This document shows, piece by piece, positions 27,699-36,989 of a DNA stretch of 59,545 nucleotides (the first letter of the stretch is position 1; every line of letters begins with the position of its first letter). The stretch comes from Spirochaetaceae bacterium (GTDB lineage Bacteria > Spirochaetota > Spirochaetia > SZUA-6 > Bin103), in the NCBI GenBank assembly GCA_028820215.1, contig JAPPKD010000304.1, positions 1 to 59,545 on the forward strand, given 5' to 3'. The translations under genes were made by a program, and so were the position numbers. Below the pieces are notes generated by a model. The model saw nothing but the letters and a program-made list of their open reading frames with translations. It was not told the DNA's origin and ran no database searches.

Positions 27699-28259
27699 TC
27701 AGGCACCGGTGCCCGACATACATTGGCGTTTGCTCGCGATGGCCGCCTTGACGGCGGTGTACGAGCCTGTGGTGATGAGGCCCCTGTTGTGTTCGACCTT
27801 TGCTTCGAATCCGGTGAGCTCATCGTCCGTGAACGACAGTCTCGGCATGAACTCCACCCAGTTGGCCAGTTCCATTTCGATGAGGTCGCGCACCTCGTCC
27901 TGGGTGACCGGCGCGGCCTCTTCATGAACGCGATTCCAGAGCGTGGCAGTGTCCTTCCCCACCGCTTCGAAGAAGTCACTGCGATTCGAAACGCAGAAAA
28001 GGAATGCCAGTCGTTCGGCGCGCTCGCCGATCACTGCACGGATGCGTTGACGGTCTTTGAGGGAAGCGGACTGAGTCAAGTACGCCTGCGTGCCGTAGAT
28101 GCTGTGGAACAACCCGCCGACACAGACCGCCGGATCGTTGCCCCACGCCTGCAAGAGGTCATGGGTTCCGCGCAGGTGATCCAGCAGGGCTCCGCCGCTA
28201 TGGGGATTCGTGTCGGTATCCAGCTCAAGCAGGAGGTCGAGGTGCTTCTGTTGAATCAT
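27699..28259 (-). CDS. DUF6817-like HD-type hypothetical protein
   Basis: A 186-residue protein. NPHSGGALLDHLRGTHDLLQAWG and VCVGGLFHSIYGTQAYL contain the His/Asp pattern of a small HD-like domain seen in DUF6817 proteins, whose substrates are not known. The second half has SFTDDELTGFEAKVEHNR and no recognised motif. It is divergent from the GNAT gene, 44 bp away, and convergent with the HEPN gene. The family name is from memory of the motif and should be taken as provisional. Confidence 0.6.
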   Translation of the reverse strand: MIQQKHLDLLLELDTDTNPHSGGALLDHLRGTHDLLQAWGNDPAVCVGGLFHSIYGTQAYLTQSASLKDRQRIRAVIGERAERLAFLFCVSNRSDFFEAVGKDTATLWNRVHEEAAPVTQDEVRDLIEMELANWVEFMPRLSFTDDELTGFEAKVEHNRGLITTGSYTAVKAAIASKRQCMSGTGA

Positions 28260-28303
28260 GTTTCATCCGATCCTGAAGCCGCGGACGTTATCATGGCGCG
28301 AAC

Positions 28304-28711
28304 ATGACGATCAACAGAGCGGATGCGTCGGACGCGGAGGAACTGGCCGAACTCAACCGGCAGCTCATCGAGGACGAGCAACATCCGAATCCGATGACGC
28401 GGGCCGAGCTCGCCGAGCGAATGATCAGGTGGATGGAGGAGGGGTATACGTGTTATGTCGCGCGGTCCGGCGGCGTGACCGCCGGTTACTGCCTCTTCCG
28501 TGACGACGGCAAGCACTACTATCTGCGCCAGCTCTTCGTGGCCCGCGGCCAGCGCCGGCGCGGGATCGCCACCGCGCTGATGGACTGGATGTACGCGAAC
28601 GTCTGGTCCGGGAAGCCGGTGCGGTTGGACGTGTTCGCCCACAACGAGGAGGCGGTCGCCTTCTACCGAGGATACGGGTTTCGTGTCGCCGTCCTCCGCA
28701 TGGAGAAGTGA
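28304..28711 (+). CDS. GNAT-family N-acetyltransferase
   Basis: A 135-residue GNAT protein. The acetyl-CoA loop is RGQRRRGIATALMDW, the preceding strand is YYLRQLFVA, and the C-terminal motif is NEEAVAFYRGYGFR. It would transfer acetyl from acetyl-CoA to an amine; the substrate is unknown. Its stop overlaps the GTG start of the iminopeptidase gene (GTGA), so both belong to one transcript. Confidence 0.85.
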   Translation: MTINRADASDAEELAELNRQLIEDEQHPNPMTRAELAERMIRWMEEGYTCYVARSGGVTAGYCLFRDDGKHYYLRQLFVARGQRRRGIATALMDWMYANVWSGKPVRLDVFAHNEEAVAFYRGYGFRVAVLRMEK

Positions 28712-29703
28712 CGGTGCATTCGGATCCCGATCGGGCCACGGACGTGACAGCGATCCATCCGCCGATCCAACCGTACGAGCGCGGCATGTTGGCCGTCGGC
28801 GACGGGAACCTCGTCTACTGGGAGACCTGCGGCAATCCGCGGGGAAAGCCGGCAGTGGTCGTGCACGGCGGCCCCGGTTCCGGGTGCACGGATTGGCAGC
28901 GCCGGCTGTTCGATCCGGATGCCTATCGTGTCGTGCTCTACGATCAGAGAGGCTGCGGACGCAGCACGCCCCATGCGAGCGCCCTCGATAACGAGCAGCA
29001 GAGCAACACCACGTGGCATCTGATCGACGACATGGAGGCGTTGCGCCGGCACCTGGGAGTCGGGCGATGGCTGGTGCTCGGCGGCTCGTGGGGCAGCACC
29101 CTGGCCCTGACGTACGCCGAACGCTTTCCGGACCGCGTGACGGAGATGATCCTGTTCGGTGTCACGACCGGACGGCACGTGGAGTTCGACTGGCTGTTCC
29201 GAGGGGGCTTGGCGAGGTTTTTTCCCGAGCAGTGGGAGCGTCTGCAAGCCGCGGCACCGTTGGCCGAGGAAGGTCGCGATGTCGTCGACGCGTACCACCG
29301 GATGCTGCATGACCCGGACCCGGCCGTGCATGAGAGGGCCGCGTTCGAGTGGTGCCTGTGGGAGTCGGCGACGCCTGCCTGGCCGCCGTCCAGAGGACTG
29401 TCGGCGCGGTTCGCGGACCGGAGGTTTGCGCTGGCTTTCGCGCGTCTTGTCACGCATTACGTTCGGCATTACGCGTGGCTGGAAGACGGTTTCCTGTTGC
29501 GCGGAGCCGGGGCGCTGCGGGACATCCCCGGGATACTGGTGAACGGCCGCTTCGACTTTCAGGCGCCGATCGCCAACGCGTGGGAACTCAGACGCGCATG
29601 GCCACGCGCCGAGTTGGTGATCGTGGACGACGCCGGACACGCCGACGCGGCGATCACCCTCGAGCTGATTCGCGCTACCGAGCGGTTCTCCGGGTCGCGG
29701 TAG
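28708..29703 (+). CDS. pip: Proline iminopeptidase (alpha/beta hydrolase)
   Basis: A 331-residue cytoplasmic peptidase that releases N-terminal proline. VVVHGGPGSGCTDWQRRLFD provides the oxyanion hole, YDQRGCGRSTPHA is the family hallmark, and the nucleophile Ser is in LVLGGSWGSTLALTYA. The acid is in NGRFDFQAP and the His in DDAGHADA. Length and motif order fit the S33 family. The GTG start at 28708 is coupled to the preceding GNAT gene. Confidence 0.9.
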   Translation: MTVHSDPDRATDVTAIHPPIQPYERGMLAVGDGNLVYWETCGNPRGKPAVVVHGGPGSGCTDWQRRLFDPDAYRVVLYDQRGCGRSTPHASALDNEQQSNTTWHLIDDMEALRRHLGVGRWLVLGGSWGSTLALTYAERFPDRVTEMILFGVTTGRHVEFDWLFRGGLARFFPEQWERLQAAAPLAEEGRDVVDAYHRMLHDPDPAVHERAAFEWCLWESATPAWPPSRGLSARFADRRFALAFARLVTHYVRHYAWLEDGFLLRGAGALRDIPGILVNGRFDFQAPIANAWELRRAWPRAELVIVDDAGHADAAITLELIRATERFSGSR

Positions 29704-29712
29704 CGCGCATCG

Positions 29713-30519
29713 TCAGGCCGGCCGGCGCCACAGCAACGGGTTCTGGGTGTCGTCGTCGAGCGGATCGCCGATCTTCAGGGCTGCCACCTGGGCGTCGGAG
29801 AGGACGTTCTGGATACCGTTGAACACCGAGCCGTCCGGCATGTAGCCTGCGGTCATGGCGCGCCGCCAGTTCGGAGTCATGTTGGGACCGGCGCCGTGCG
29901 CCAGCAGGCCGTTGTGGAAGCCCGCATCGCCCGGATCCATTTCGCCCGGCACCGGCATGACGTCGCGGAAGCGGGGGAAGTGTTCGAAATAGTCCCCGAC
30001 CTCTTCGCCGATCGGCGTGTCGTCGTAGCCGTTCACCTTGTGGCTGCCGGGCAGGTAGTACATGCAGCCGTTCTGCAGCGTCGCCGGTTCGAGGGCGATC
30101 CAGATGGAGAGGGCGTGCGGCGAGTGGTACGACCACTTCGGGTTGTCGGCGTGCCATGCCGTGGGGTTGGCCCACGGCTGCTTCTGCAGCGTCTGATCGT
30201 GCCAGAGGCGGATGCCGTCGATGCCTTCCAGCGAGCACAGCATCTCTCCCAACTCGGGCGCGAGCATGTACTTCTTCACCGTTGCGCTGATCTTCCACAG
30301 GTTGATGCGCTGCAGGAACACACGGTCGTAGTAGGATTCGCCGGCAAGCCAGCGGTCACCGGTGGTGCCGCTCAGCTTGCGGCGTCCCAGTTGCGCGACG
30401 GCCTGGTCGATGCCGGCGCGCAGCTCAGCGAGCTCCGCGGCGCCGAGGAACTCCCGGACGACGAGGAAACCGTTGTCGCGATAGGATGTGATCTGCTCAT
30501 CGGTCAGTCGAGTGTTCAT
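29713..30519 (-). CDS. Phytanoyl-CoA dioxygenase (PhyH)-family protein, canonical HxD
   Basis: A 268-residue Fe(II)/2-oxoglutarate oxygenase. N-terminal ITSYRDNGFLVVREFL is the family start. The metal motif is HAD in TAWHADNPKWSY, and the distal His is in LLAHGAGPN; YLPGSHKVNG is also conserved. The substrate is not known; bacterial PhyH proteins hydroxylate varied small molecules. It follows the xylose isomerase gene by 18 bp on the same strand, which hints at a shared transcript. Confidence 0.85.
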   Translation of the reverse strand: MNTRLTDEQITSYRDNGFLVVREFLGAAELAELRAGIDQAVAQLGRRKLSGTTGDRWLAGESYYDRVFLQRINLWKISATVKKYMLAPELGEMLCSLEGIDGIRLWHDQTLQKQPWANPTAWHADNPKWSYHSPHALSIWIALEPATLQNGCMYYLPGSHKVNGYDDTPIGEEVGDYFEHFPRFRDVMPVPGEMDPGDAGFHNGLLAHGAGPNMTPNWRRAMTAGYMPDGSVFNGIQNVLSDAQVAALKIGDPLDDDTQNPLLWRRPA

Positions 30520-30537
30520 CCGTTGACTCCGTCCTCA

Positions 30538-31848
30538 TCACAGGTAGCGGTTGAAGAGGTGCTCCAGCATTTCCTGGCGTCCGCTGGTGTTGGGGGCGAT
30601 CTCGCCCTTGTCGAGCATGTAGGACTCCAGCGCCGCGAAGTCCGCGTCGCCGGATTCGATGCGGGCGCCGATGCCTGAGTCCCAGCTCGCGTAGCGCTCC
30701 TGGACGAACGACCGCAGCTCCCCGTCGGCGCGGATGGCGGCGGCGATCTTCAATCCGCGCGCGAACGCGTCCATGCCGCCGACGTGGGCGTGGAAGAGGT
30801 CGATCGGGTCGAAGCTCTCGCGCCGCACCTTTGCGTCGAAGTTGATGCCGCCGGGCGCGATGCCGCCGTAGCCCAGCAGGATCAGCATGACCTGCGCGGT
30901 CAGGTAGAAGCTGGTCGGAAACTGGTCGGTGTCCCAGCCCAGCAGCAGGTCGCCGGTGTTGGCGTCGATCGAGCCCAGCAGACCCTGGTGCGCGGCGTAC
31001 TCCAGCTCGTGCGCCATCTCGTGGCCGGCCAGCGTCGCGTGGTTGGTCTCGATGTTGAGCTTGAAGCGCTCGGTCAGGCCGTAGGCGCGCAGGAAGTTGA
31101 TGCACGCCGCGGCGTCGGTGTCGTACTGGTGCTTGGTGGGCTCCTTGGGCTTCGGCTCGAGCAGCAGGGTGCCGTCGAAGCCGATCCGGTCGGCGTGATC
31201 GGCCGCCAGGTGCAGGAACCGGCCCAGGTGGTCGAGCTCGCGCTTCATGTCGGTGTTCAGCAGGTTCTGGTAGCCCTCCCGGCCGCCCCAGAACACGTAG
31301 TTCTGTCCGCCCAGCTCGCGGGTCACCTCCATGCACTTCTTCACCTGCGAGGCCGCGAAGGCGAACGCGTCGGCGTTGCAGCTCGTGGCGGCGCCGTGCA
31401 CGAATCGGGGGTGGCTGAACAGGTTGGCGGTGCCCCACAGCAGGCGGATGCCGGTGCGTTCCTGCTCCTCCTTGAGCGCCTCCACCACCGCGTCCAGGTT
31501 GCGGTTGGTCTCGCGCAGCGACGCCCCCTCCGGAGCCACGTCGCGGTCGTGGAAGGCGTAGTAGGGCGTTCCCAGCTTCGCCATGAACTCGAAGGCGACG
31601 CGCACGCGCTCGCGGGCGTTGTCGACCGAGTCGCTGCCGTCGTCCCACGGCCGCTGCAGCGTGGGCGCCCCGAAGGGGTCGGCGCCGGTGGCGCGGAAGG
31701 TGTGCCAGTAGACGGTGCTGAAGCGCAGGTGCTCGCGCATGGTGCGGCCCTCGACCACCTCCGTCTCGTCGTACCAGCGGAAGGCCAGCGGGTTCCTGGA
31801 ATCGGGACCCTCGTAGGGGATGCGTTCGACGTCGGGGAATCCGTACAT
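30538..31848 (-). CDS. xylA: Xylose isomerase
   Basis: A 436-residue enzyme interconverting D-xylose and D-xylulose. [13 protein letters not shown] holds the catalytic His/Asp, [20 protein letters not shown] the metal Glu and Lys region, and [17 protein letters not shown] and [19 protein letters not shown] the remaining metal ligands. Length fits the class II enzymes. No xylulokinase is directly adjacent, but a FGGY kinase gene lies 3 kb away. It is divergent from a dioxygenase gene at 31941. Confidence 0.95.
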   Translation of the reverse strand: MYGFPDVERIPYEGPDSRNPLAFRWYDETEVVEGRTMREHLRFSTVYWHTFRATGADPFGAPTLQRPWDDGSDSVDNARERVRVAFEFMAKLGTPYYAFHDRDVAPEGASLRETNRNLDAVVEALKEEQERTGIRLLWGTANLFSHPRFVHGAATSCNADAFAFAASQVKKCMEVTRELGGQNYVFWGGREGYQNLLNTDMKRELDHLGRFLHLAADHADRIGFDGTLLLEPKPKEPTKHQYDTDAAACINFLRAYGLTERFKLNIETNHATLAGHEMAHELEYAAHQGLLGSIDANTGDLLLGWDTDQFPTSFYLTAQVMLILLGYGGIAPGGINFDAKVRRESFDPIDLFHAHVGGMDAFARGLKIAAAIRADGELRSFVQERYASWDSGIGARIESGDADFAALESYMLDKGEIAPNTSGRQEMLEHLFNRYL

Positions 31849-31940
31849 GACGGGCGAAACCGTAGCATCTCGCCAACGCGCGGTGCTCGGCGGCGCGGCG
31901 AATCGTTGCCATTCCGGCGCCGGCGCGATCCAATGCCGGC

Positions 31941-32738
31941 ATGGACGACCGTCAGAAGTACCTGTTCGACGTGCGGGGATACCTGGAGCTCGACGACGTG
32001 CTGACGCGGGATCAGTGCGGGCGTCTCGTCGACGAGATGAAGCGGCTCATCGACATGCCCGGCGACGAGAAGCCGGAAGGGGTGAGCAGCAAGGACGAAC
32101 CGACCCAGGCGAGCCTCGGCGACCTGACCAGCGCCGGCGCGGAGTTCTGCGCGCTGATCGACATCCCGCGCGTCATCGACGTCCTCAAGGTGATCATCCA
32201 CCATGAGCTGCGGCTGGAGATCAGCTACGGGTACATCCGCCGCAAGGGGTTCGCCGGCCTGCCGCTGCACGGCGGCGGTGAGTTCGACAGCAACGGGCAG
32301 GACCTGACGCTGATGTACCGCCAATCCAACGGGCGCATCTTCAGCGGTCATACGGTGGTCGCCTTCAACCTCACCGACGTCGACGAGGAGGAGGGCGGCT
32401 TCGCCTGCGTGCCGGGCAGCCACAAGGCCAACTTTCCGATTCCGGAGGAGATGAGGACTTTCGAGCACGGCGTCGACCGGTCGCTGATCCGCTGCGTGCC
32501 GTGCCGGGCCGGCTCCGTGGTGATCTTCACCGAAGCGCTCTGCCACGGCGCCGCCCCCTGGGACAGCGATCGGGAGCGGGTGACCCTCTTCTACAAGTAT
32601 CACCACGCCGGCATGAAGTTTCACCGCTTCTTCCCCGGCCGCGCCGCGCTGGAGCGGATGACGCCGAGCCAGCGCTCCTTCTACATCGAGGTCGCCTCCG
32701 ACCCGCGCGTCGAGCGCGAGTGGTATCCCGGCCGTTAG
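31941..32738 (+). CDS. PhyH-family dioxygenase-like protein with HGG in place of HxD
   Basis: A 265-residue protein. [38 protein letters not shown] and [12 protein letters not shown] are PhyH-family features, and the distal His and Arg are in [12 protein letters not shown] and RVTLFYKY. Where the Fe-binding HxD is expected the sequence reads [11 protein letters not shown], so the carboxylate ligand is a glycine. Loss of that ligand is a mark of Fe/2-oxoglutarate halogenases but also occurs in uncharacterised PhyH subgroups. The gene is divergent from xylA (92 bp between starts) and followed by a canonical paralogue. Confidence 0.75.
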   Translation: MDDRQKYLFDVRGYLELDDVLTRDQCGRLVDEMKRLIDMPGDEKPEGVSSKDEPTQASLGDLTSAGAEFCALIDIPRVIDVLKVIIHHELRLEISYGYIRRKGFAGLPLHGGGEFDSNGQDLTLMYRQSNGRIFSGHTVVAFNLTDVDEEEGGFACVPGSHKANFPIPEEMRTFEHGVDRSLIRCVPCRAGSVVIFTEALCHGAAPWDSDRERVTLFYKYHHAGMKFHRFFPGRAALERMTPSQRSFYIEVASDPRVEREWYPGR

Positions 32739-32776
32739 CGCCGGAGCGCACGGCGACTCGGGTATACTGACCGATC

Positions 32777-33628
32777 ATGGCAACCGCGACGGAGACTCAG
32801 CCGAGCACGCCCGCGCCGGACGGGTTGTACCGCTACGACGGTCTGGCCACGGGCGTGACGGGCTTCGATTCGGTCACGGAGCGGGAGATCGCCCGCTTTC
32901 GCGAACAGGGCTACCTGGTCGTGCATGAGGCGTTCACGATCGACCGGGTGCAGGATGGGCTGGACGGCCTGCTCGACCTTCTGGCCGGCAGCAGCCCCTC
33001 GTTCGACAGCGTGGATTACGAGGACAGCGTGGACCCGGCCACGCTCGATGGCATGCCGGCGGAAGAACGTCAGGACTACGTGCGCAAGTTCATGTGGTTC
33101 GTCGGCCATGACGAGCGCTTGCGCGCGCTGTCGGAAGACCCGGCCCTGATGGGCGTGGTGCGCCGCATCGTCGGCGCGGAGCCGGAGCTGTTCCAGGACA
33201 TGGCGCTGCTCAAACCCCCACGTGTCGGGCGCGAGAAGCCGTGGCACCAGGACCACGCCTACTTCGACCTCGAGCTGCGGACGCGGGTAGTCGGCGTCTG
33301 GATCGCCCTGGACCGGGCGACCACCGGCAACGGCTGCATGCTCGTCAAGCCCGGATCGCACCTGCGGGGGCCGGTCGTGCACTTCAAGCGCCGCGACTGG
33401 CAGATCTGCGATACGGACGTGGACCCGCTCGGGACGCTGGCCGTGCCGCTGGAGCCGGGCGGCTGCCTGTTCTTCTCCAGCTTCATGCAGCACGGCACCG
33501 CCCCGAACACGAGCGACCAGCGGCGCCGCGCGGTGCAGTTCCACTACCGGCCCGCCGGCGCCGAGCTCGTCACCCTCGATGAGCGCATGGCCGTGTTCGG
33601 CTCCGAGGGCAAGGACGTGACCTGCTGA
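32777..33628 (+). CDS. Phytanoyl-CoA dioxygenase (PhyH)-family protein, canonical HxD
   Basis: A 283-residue Fe(II)/2-oxoglutarate oxygenase. ARFREQGYLVVHEAFT opens the fold, HQD in EKPWHQDHAYFDL is the metal motif, MLVKPGSHLRGPV is the family's conserved turn, and the distal His is in SFMQHGTAPN with Arg in RRRAVQFHY. It lies 38 bp after the HGG-type paralogue and is probably on the same transcript. Its stop codon is inside a hairpin shared with the convergent dehydratase gene. Confidence 0.85.
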   Translation: MATATETQPSTPAPDGLYRYDGLATGVTGFDSVTEREIARFREQGYLVVHEAFTIDRVQDGLDGLLDLLAGSSPSFDSVDYEDSVDPATLDGMPAEERQDYVRKFMWFVGHDERLRALSEDPALMGVVRRIVGAEPELFQDMALLKPPRVGREKPWHQDHAYFDLELRTRVVGVWIALDRATTGNGCMLVKPGSHLRGPVVHFKRRDWQICDTDVDPLGTLAVPLEPGGCLFFSSFMQHGTAPNTSDQRRRAVQFHYRPAGAELVTLDERMAVFGSEGKDVTC

Positions 33629-33644
33629 CGGGTTAGTCCGTCAG
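33625..33644. terminator. Small hairpin between convergent genes
   Basis: CTGACGG and CCGTCAG form seven-base arms with a six-base loop, between the stop of the dioxygenase (33628) and the stop of the dehydratase (33655). No T-run follows. The position suggests a bidirectional terminator, but the hairpin is short. Confidence 0.4.
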
Positions 33645-33654
33645 AGAGAGGCGG

Positions 33655-34815
33655 TCAGTCGAGCGGCGCGGAGTATTCGCCTTCGAGATAGGGGAAGCGC
33701 GTCTCCAGGTCGTCGGTCAGCTCCACGCCCCAGCCGGGGCCATCGGGCAGCAGCAGATGCCCGTCCTCAATGGCCGGCGGATCTCGGAGGATCCCCCACT
33801 GCAGCGGACCCTGCACCATGCAGAGCTCCAACACGCGGGGCTTGGGTAGCGCGGCGACGGCGTGGGCGTGGGCGACGCCCATCAGGCCGTTGTGCCAGGA
33901 ATGGGGGCAGATGTCGACCCCGCACTCGTGGGCGCGCTCGACAGTGCGCAGCCACTCGCCGATTCCGCAGACTCCCACGTCAGGCTGGGCGATCGCCAGT
34001 GCGTCTGCTTCCAGGTAGGGATCGAACTGCTCCGCCCGGCTGAACACCTCGCCGCCGGTGATCGGCAGGTCGACGGCGCGGTTGAGCCGGGCGTAGGTCT
34101 CCGGATCGCGTGGCATCGGCTCCTCGAACCACGTCCATTTCAGCTCGTCCAGGGCGCCGGCGATGGTGTGGGAGTCGGCTTCGTTCAGCCGGCAGTTGCC
34201 GTCCAGCATCAGCTCCATGCGGCCCTCCACCGCGTCGGTCACGCGGCGCAGCAGGTCGATCATGCGGGCGGCGTCGACGCCAGAGCGGCTCCATTCGGTG
34301 CCGACGCGCATCTTGAACGCCGTGTAGCCGGCGGCGATATGCGCGAGCGCCTCCCGCACGAGCTGTTCGGGATCGTCCTCCCAGTCGTAGCTGACGCCGC
34401 CGGACGCGTACAGGCGCACGCGCCGCAGCGGCGGGTTGGTGGCGGGACCGCCGGCGGAGGCGAGCACCTCGCTCACCGGCCGGCCGGCGATGCGGGCGCG
34501 CAGGTCCCAGATGGCGCAGTCGATGCCGGCCAGCGGGATGTCGTCGCTGCGGTCGCCACCGGTAAGGCGTGGCGTGATGTCCGGGTCCAGCGGATCGCGG
34601 CCGATCAGGCCGGCCGCCAGCTCGGTGACGCGGTCGCGGATGCGCGACGGAGTGCCGTAGGCGCTGGGCTCGGCGATGCCGCGCACGCCGTCGTCCGTGT
34701 CGATGACGACGATCGGGCAGTCGGCCTTGACCGCCCGGATCGAGCCGGTGATCCACTGGCGTTCGGGCTCGTGGGCCCGCGACAGGCAGAGCGTTTCGAC
34801 AGAGGTGATCTTCAT
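33655..34815 (-). CDS. Enolase-superfamily sugar-acid dehydratase
   Basis: A 386-residue member of the mandelate racemase/glucarate dehydratase type. The capping domain is at 1-125 and the barrel follows. Catalytic Lys is in AFKMRVG (K168), metal ligands are D205 (LMLDGNC), E231 (WFEEPMP) and E256 (ITGGEVF), and the His base is in ICPHSWHNG. All catalytic positions seem intact. It probably dehydrates an aldonic or aldaric acid. The ATG overlaps the stop of the FGGY kinase gene (ATGA), so both act in one pathway. Confidence 0.86.
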   Translation of the reverse strand: MKITSVETLCLSRAHEPERQWITGSIRAVKADCPIVVIDTDDGVRGIAEPSAYGTPSRIRDRVTELAAGLIGRDPLDPDITPRLTGGDRSDDIPLAGIDCAIWDLRARIAGRPVSEVLASAGGPATNPPLRRVRLYASGGVSYDWEDDPEQLVREALAHIAAGYTAFKMRVGTEWSRSGVDAARMIDLLRRVTDAVEGRMELMLDGNCRLNEADSHTIAGALDELKWTWFEEPMPRDPETYARLNRAVDLPITGGEVFSRAEQFDPYLEADALAIAQPDVGVCGIGEWLRTVERAHECGVDICPHSWHNGLMGVAHAHAVAALPKPRVLELCMVQGPLQWGILRDPPAIEDGHLLLPDGPGWGVELTDDLETRFPYLEGEYSAPLD

Positions 34816-36317
34816 CGGGAATCCTCCAGGGACTGTAGAAGGCGTCGCAGGCGCCGTCCACGCTCGGGCTCCGGGGCGGCGCAGGGCCGCCAGCTCCGGT
34901 CGGCGGCGATCACGTCGCGTGCGCTCCCGCCGCCTGCGGCGATGCGGGCGTTGACCAGCGCGCCGAGCGCGTCGGTCTTGTGGGCGAGGTGGCCCGAGCG
35001 GTCGTTAAGGAGGACGTTAGCGTCGGTCGCGACCCGGCCGTCGGTCTCGGCCAGCATCAGCAGGCCGGTGTGGAGCACGTCTCGGATAAGCGGCGCTCGC
35101 GACAGACCGCCGGTGAGCACGAAAGTGTGGATCGGCTCGGTGGCGGAGGGCAGCATCGCCCGTACCCGATCGAGCATCTCCAGGGAGATCGAGTACTGGA
35201 TGCTGGCGGTCTGCGCGGCCAGGTCCAGGCCGGCGAGCTCCGGCCATCCGGTGCGGGTGGGGTCAGGCTCGGGGGCACGGACGATCCGTTCCGGGTCGGA
35301 CGCCAGCGCCAGGCCGTTCAGCTCGTCGTAATCCATCCCAGACGCGGCTTCGGCGCGAAACCGTTCGTACCACGCCCCGCATTGCGCCAGCATCAGCAGG
35401 AACAGGCGATCGTCCCAGTACTCGAAGCCCAGGGCTTCCCCGCTGGGACGGCTGGCGTGCGGCGCCGGCAGGTTGACCGAACCGCTGGTCCCCAGCGACA
35501 GCACCATGGTGTCGTACTCGGTGGCGCCGCAGCCGGCAGCGGAGGCGTGGTTGTCGCCGAGCAGCGCCGCGACCTGCCAACCGCGGAGCTGCTCGGTCAG
35601 CTTGCGCCAAGCCCGGTCCATGGACGGTTCGACGGCGCCGACCACGCCGCTGGAAGCGATCACCGGGGGAAACCACTCCGGCCCCAGGTTGCCGCCGAGG
35701 AGCCGGCCGGCATCTCTGAGCGGCGCGGTCGCGAGTTCCTTGGTCTGTTGGTCGAGCAATCCGTTGGAGAGCGCGTCGGAGGAACTCAGGCGGTATCGGC
35801 CGCCGGTGAGCCGCCCGGCCAGCCAGTCGCCGCTGGTCATCGCCGCGTGCAGCTCGTCGCGCAGGCGCGGTTCCTGCTCCAGCGCCCAGGGGAGCTTGGC
35901 GGCGATGAATCGGGCCTCGACGGCGCCCACGGCATCTTGGAACGCCGGCATGCCGTTGAGCGCCTCGGTCTGCGCGCCGGCCAGGTTGCACTGCCAGCTC
36001 AGGGCAGGGATCAGCGGCTCGCCGTCGGGCCCAACCAGCACCAGGTCGTGCTGCCGCCACGCCTGGCTGAGATGGCCGGGCTCGGAGAGGTCCCATCCGT
36101 CGTCGCCGAGGCGCGCCAGCAACTCCAGCACCATGTTCGGCAGCGCCCGAAGGTCGAACGCCGGGCTTCCGTGCCATTCGACCGCCCCGGCCATCGGCAG
36201 GCTCACGTATCCCTCGGTGCCGTCCTCCGCAGCGGCAGCCAAGCCGCACTCCGTGGTCGAGCACACCAGGCCGAGATAGCGGGCAGAGTGAGGACGAGCA
36301 CCGGTTCGTTTTGACAT
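34812..36317 (-). CDS. FGGY-family carbohydrate kinase
   Basis: A 501-residue ATP-dependent sugar kinase of the xylulokinase/rhamnulokinase group. GDNHASAAGCGA and TMVLSLGTSGSVNLP belong to the nucleotide fold, and FVLTGGLSRAPLIRDVL is the C-terminal ATP-binding motif. The N-terminal substrate lobe (LPMAGAVEWHG, AWRQHDL) differs from true xylulokinases, so the sugar is uncertain; a keto-deoxy or ketose substrate made by the coupled dehydratase is plausible. First gene of a two-gene operon; 35 bp separate it from a divergent GNAT gene. Confidence 0.83.
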   Translation of the reverse strand: MSKRTGARPHSARYLGLVCSTTECGLAAAAEDGTEGYVSLPMAGAVEWHGSPAFDLRALPNMVLELLARLGDDGWDLSEPGHLSQAWRQHDLVLVGPDGEPLIPALSWQCNLAGAQTEALNGMPAFQDAVGAVEARFIAAKLPWALEQEPRLRDELHAAMTSGDWLAGRLTGGRYRLSSSDALSNGLLDQQTKELATAPLRDAGRLLGGNLGPEWFPPVIASSGVVGAVEPSMDRAWRKLTEQLRGWQVAALLGDNHASAAGCGATEYDTMVLSLGTSGSVNLPAPHASRPSGEALGFEYWDDRLFLLMLAQCGAWYERFRAEAASGMDYDELNGLALASDPERIVRAPEPDPTRTGWPELAGLDLAAQTASIQYSISLEMLDRVRAMLPSATEPIHTFVLTGGLSRAPLIRDVLHTGLLMLAETDGRVATDANVLLNDRSGHLAHKTDALGALVNARIAAGGGSARDVIAADRSWRPCAAPEPERGRRLRRLLQSLEDSR

Positions 36318-36352
36318 CGCAACTACCTTGCGCTCATCCTAATCCATGTCAG

Positions 36353-36970
36353 ATGAACAAACTATCTGACCGAAACGATTACGAGTTGCCTGCCGAGTAC
36401 GACTTCACGGGGAAGGCGCCGGTACGCGGTAGGTTCCATTCCCCCAAGAAGAACTCGATCACCAAACCTCCCGACATCCGACCGGCGCGCGCTGCGGACG
36501 CCGAGACGGTCGCACGCATCTACGTCGATTCCTGGAATGCCTCATTCGGCGAGCTGCTGTCGCGATCGGATCGAACCTTAGGGCCGGAGTTGGTCGCGCG
36601 CTGGCGGCGGGCGCTCTCTCGGTCCGTCCCTCACCGGTGGTGGGTCGCAGAGCGCTGCGGTGCGATCGTCGGGTTCGCCGGCATCGGTCCGAGCCGCGAT
36701 CCGGTCGATCCCTCGATCGGCGAACTGGACACCCTTGCCGTCGACGAGCCGCATTGGCGTACGGGAGTCGGCAGCGCGCTGATTGCCGATGCTCATCACC
36801 ATCTCGCCGCGGACGGCTACCGGACAGCGATACTGTGGACCGTTGCAGGCTATCGCCAGGGCATCGCCTTCTACGAGGCGATGGGGTGGCGCCGTGACGG
36901 CGGCGTTCGCGACCGGGGACGGCAGATCCGTTTCCGCCGTGATCCTATCGCTGCTCACAGACCCGGCTGA
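36353..36970 (+). CDS. GNAT acetyltransferase with an antitoxin-like N-terminal extension
   Basis: A 205-residue protein. Residues about 45-205 are a GNAT domain (DIRPARAADAETVARIYVDSW, LAVDEPHWRTGVGSALI as acetyl-CoA loop, GIAFYEAMGWRRDG). The first 35 residues read YELPAEYDFTGKAPVRGRFH, very like the LPxEYDFS..VRGKF pattern of small antitoxin-like proteins that normally stand alone. It may be a gene fusion or a read-in from a decayed antitoxin gene. The substrate is unknown. The gene converges with the beta-helix gene 20 bp away. Confidence 0.75.
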   Translation: MNKLSDRNDYELPAEYDFTGKAPVRGRFHSPKKNSITKPPDIRPARAADAETVARIYVDSWNASFGELLSRSDRTLGPELVARWRRALSRSVPHRWWVAERCGAIVGFAGIGPSRDPVDPSIGELDTLAVDEPHWRTGVGSALIADAHHHLAADGYRTAILWTVAGYRQGIAFYEAMGWRRDGGVRDRGRQIRFRRDPIAAHRPG

Positions 36971-36989
36971 CGGGCGGACGCGGCACAGG

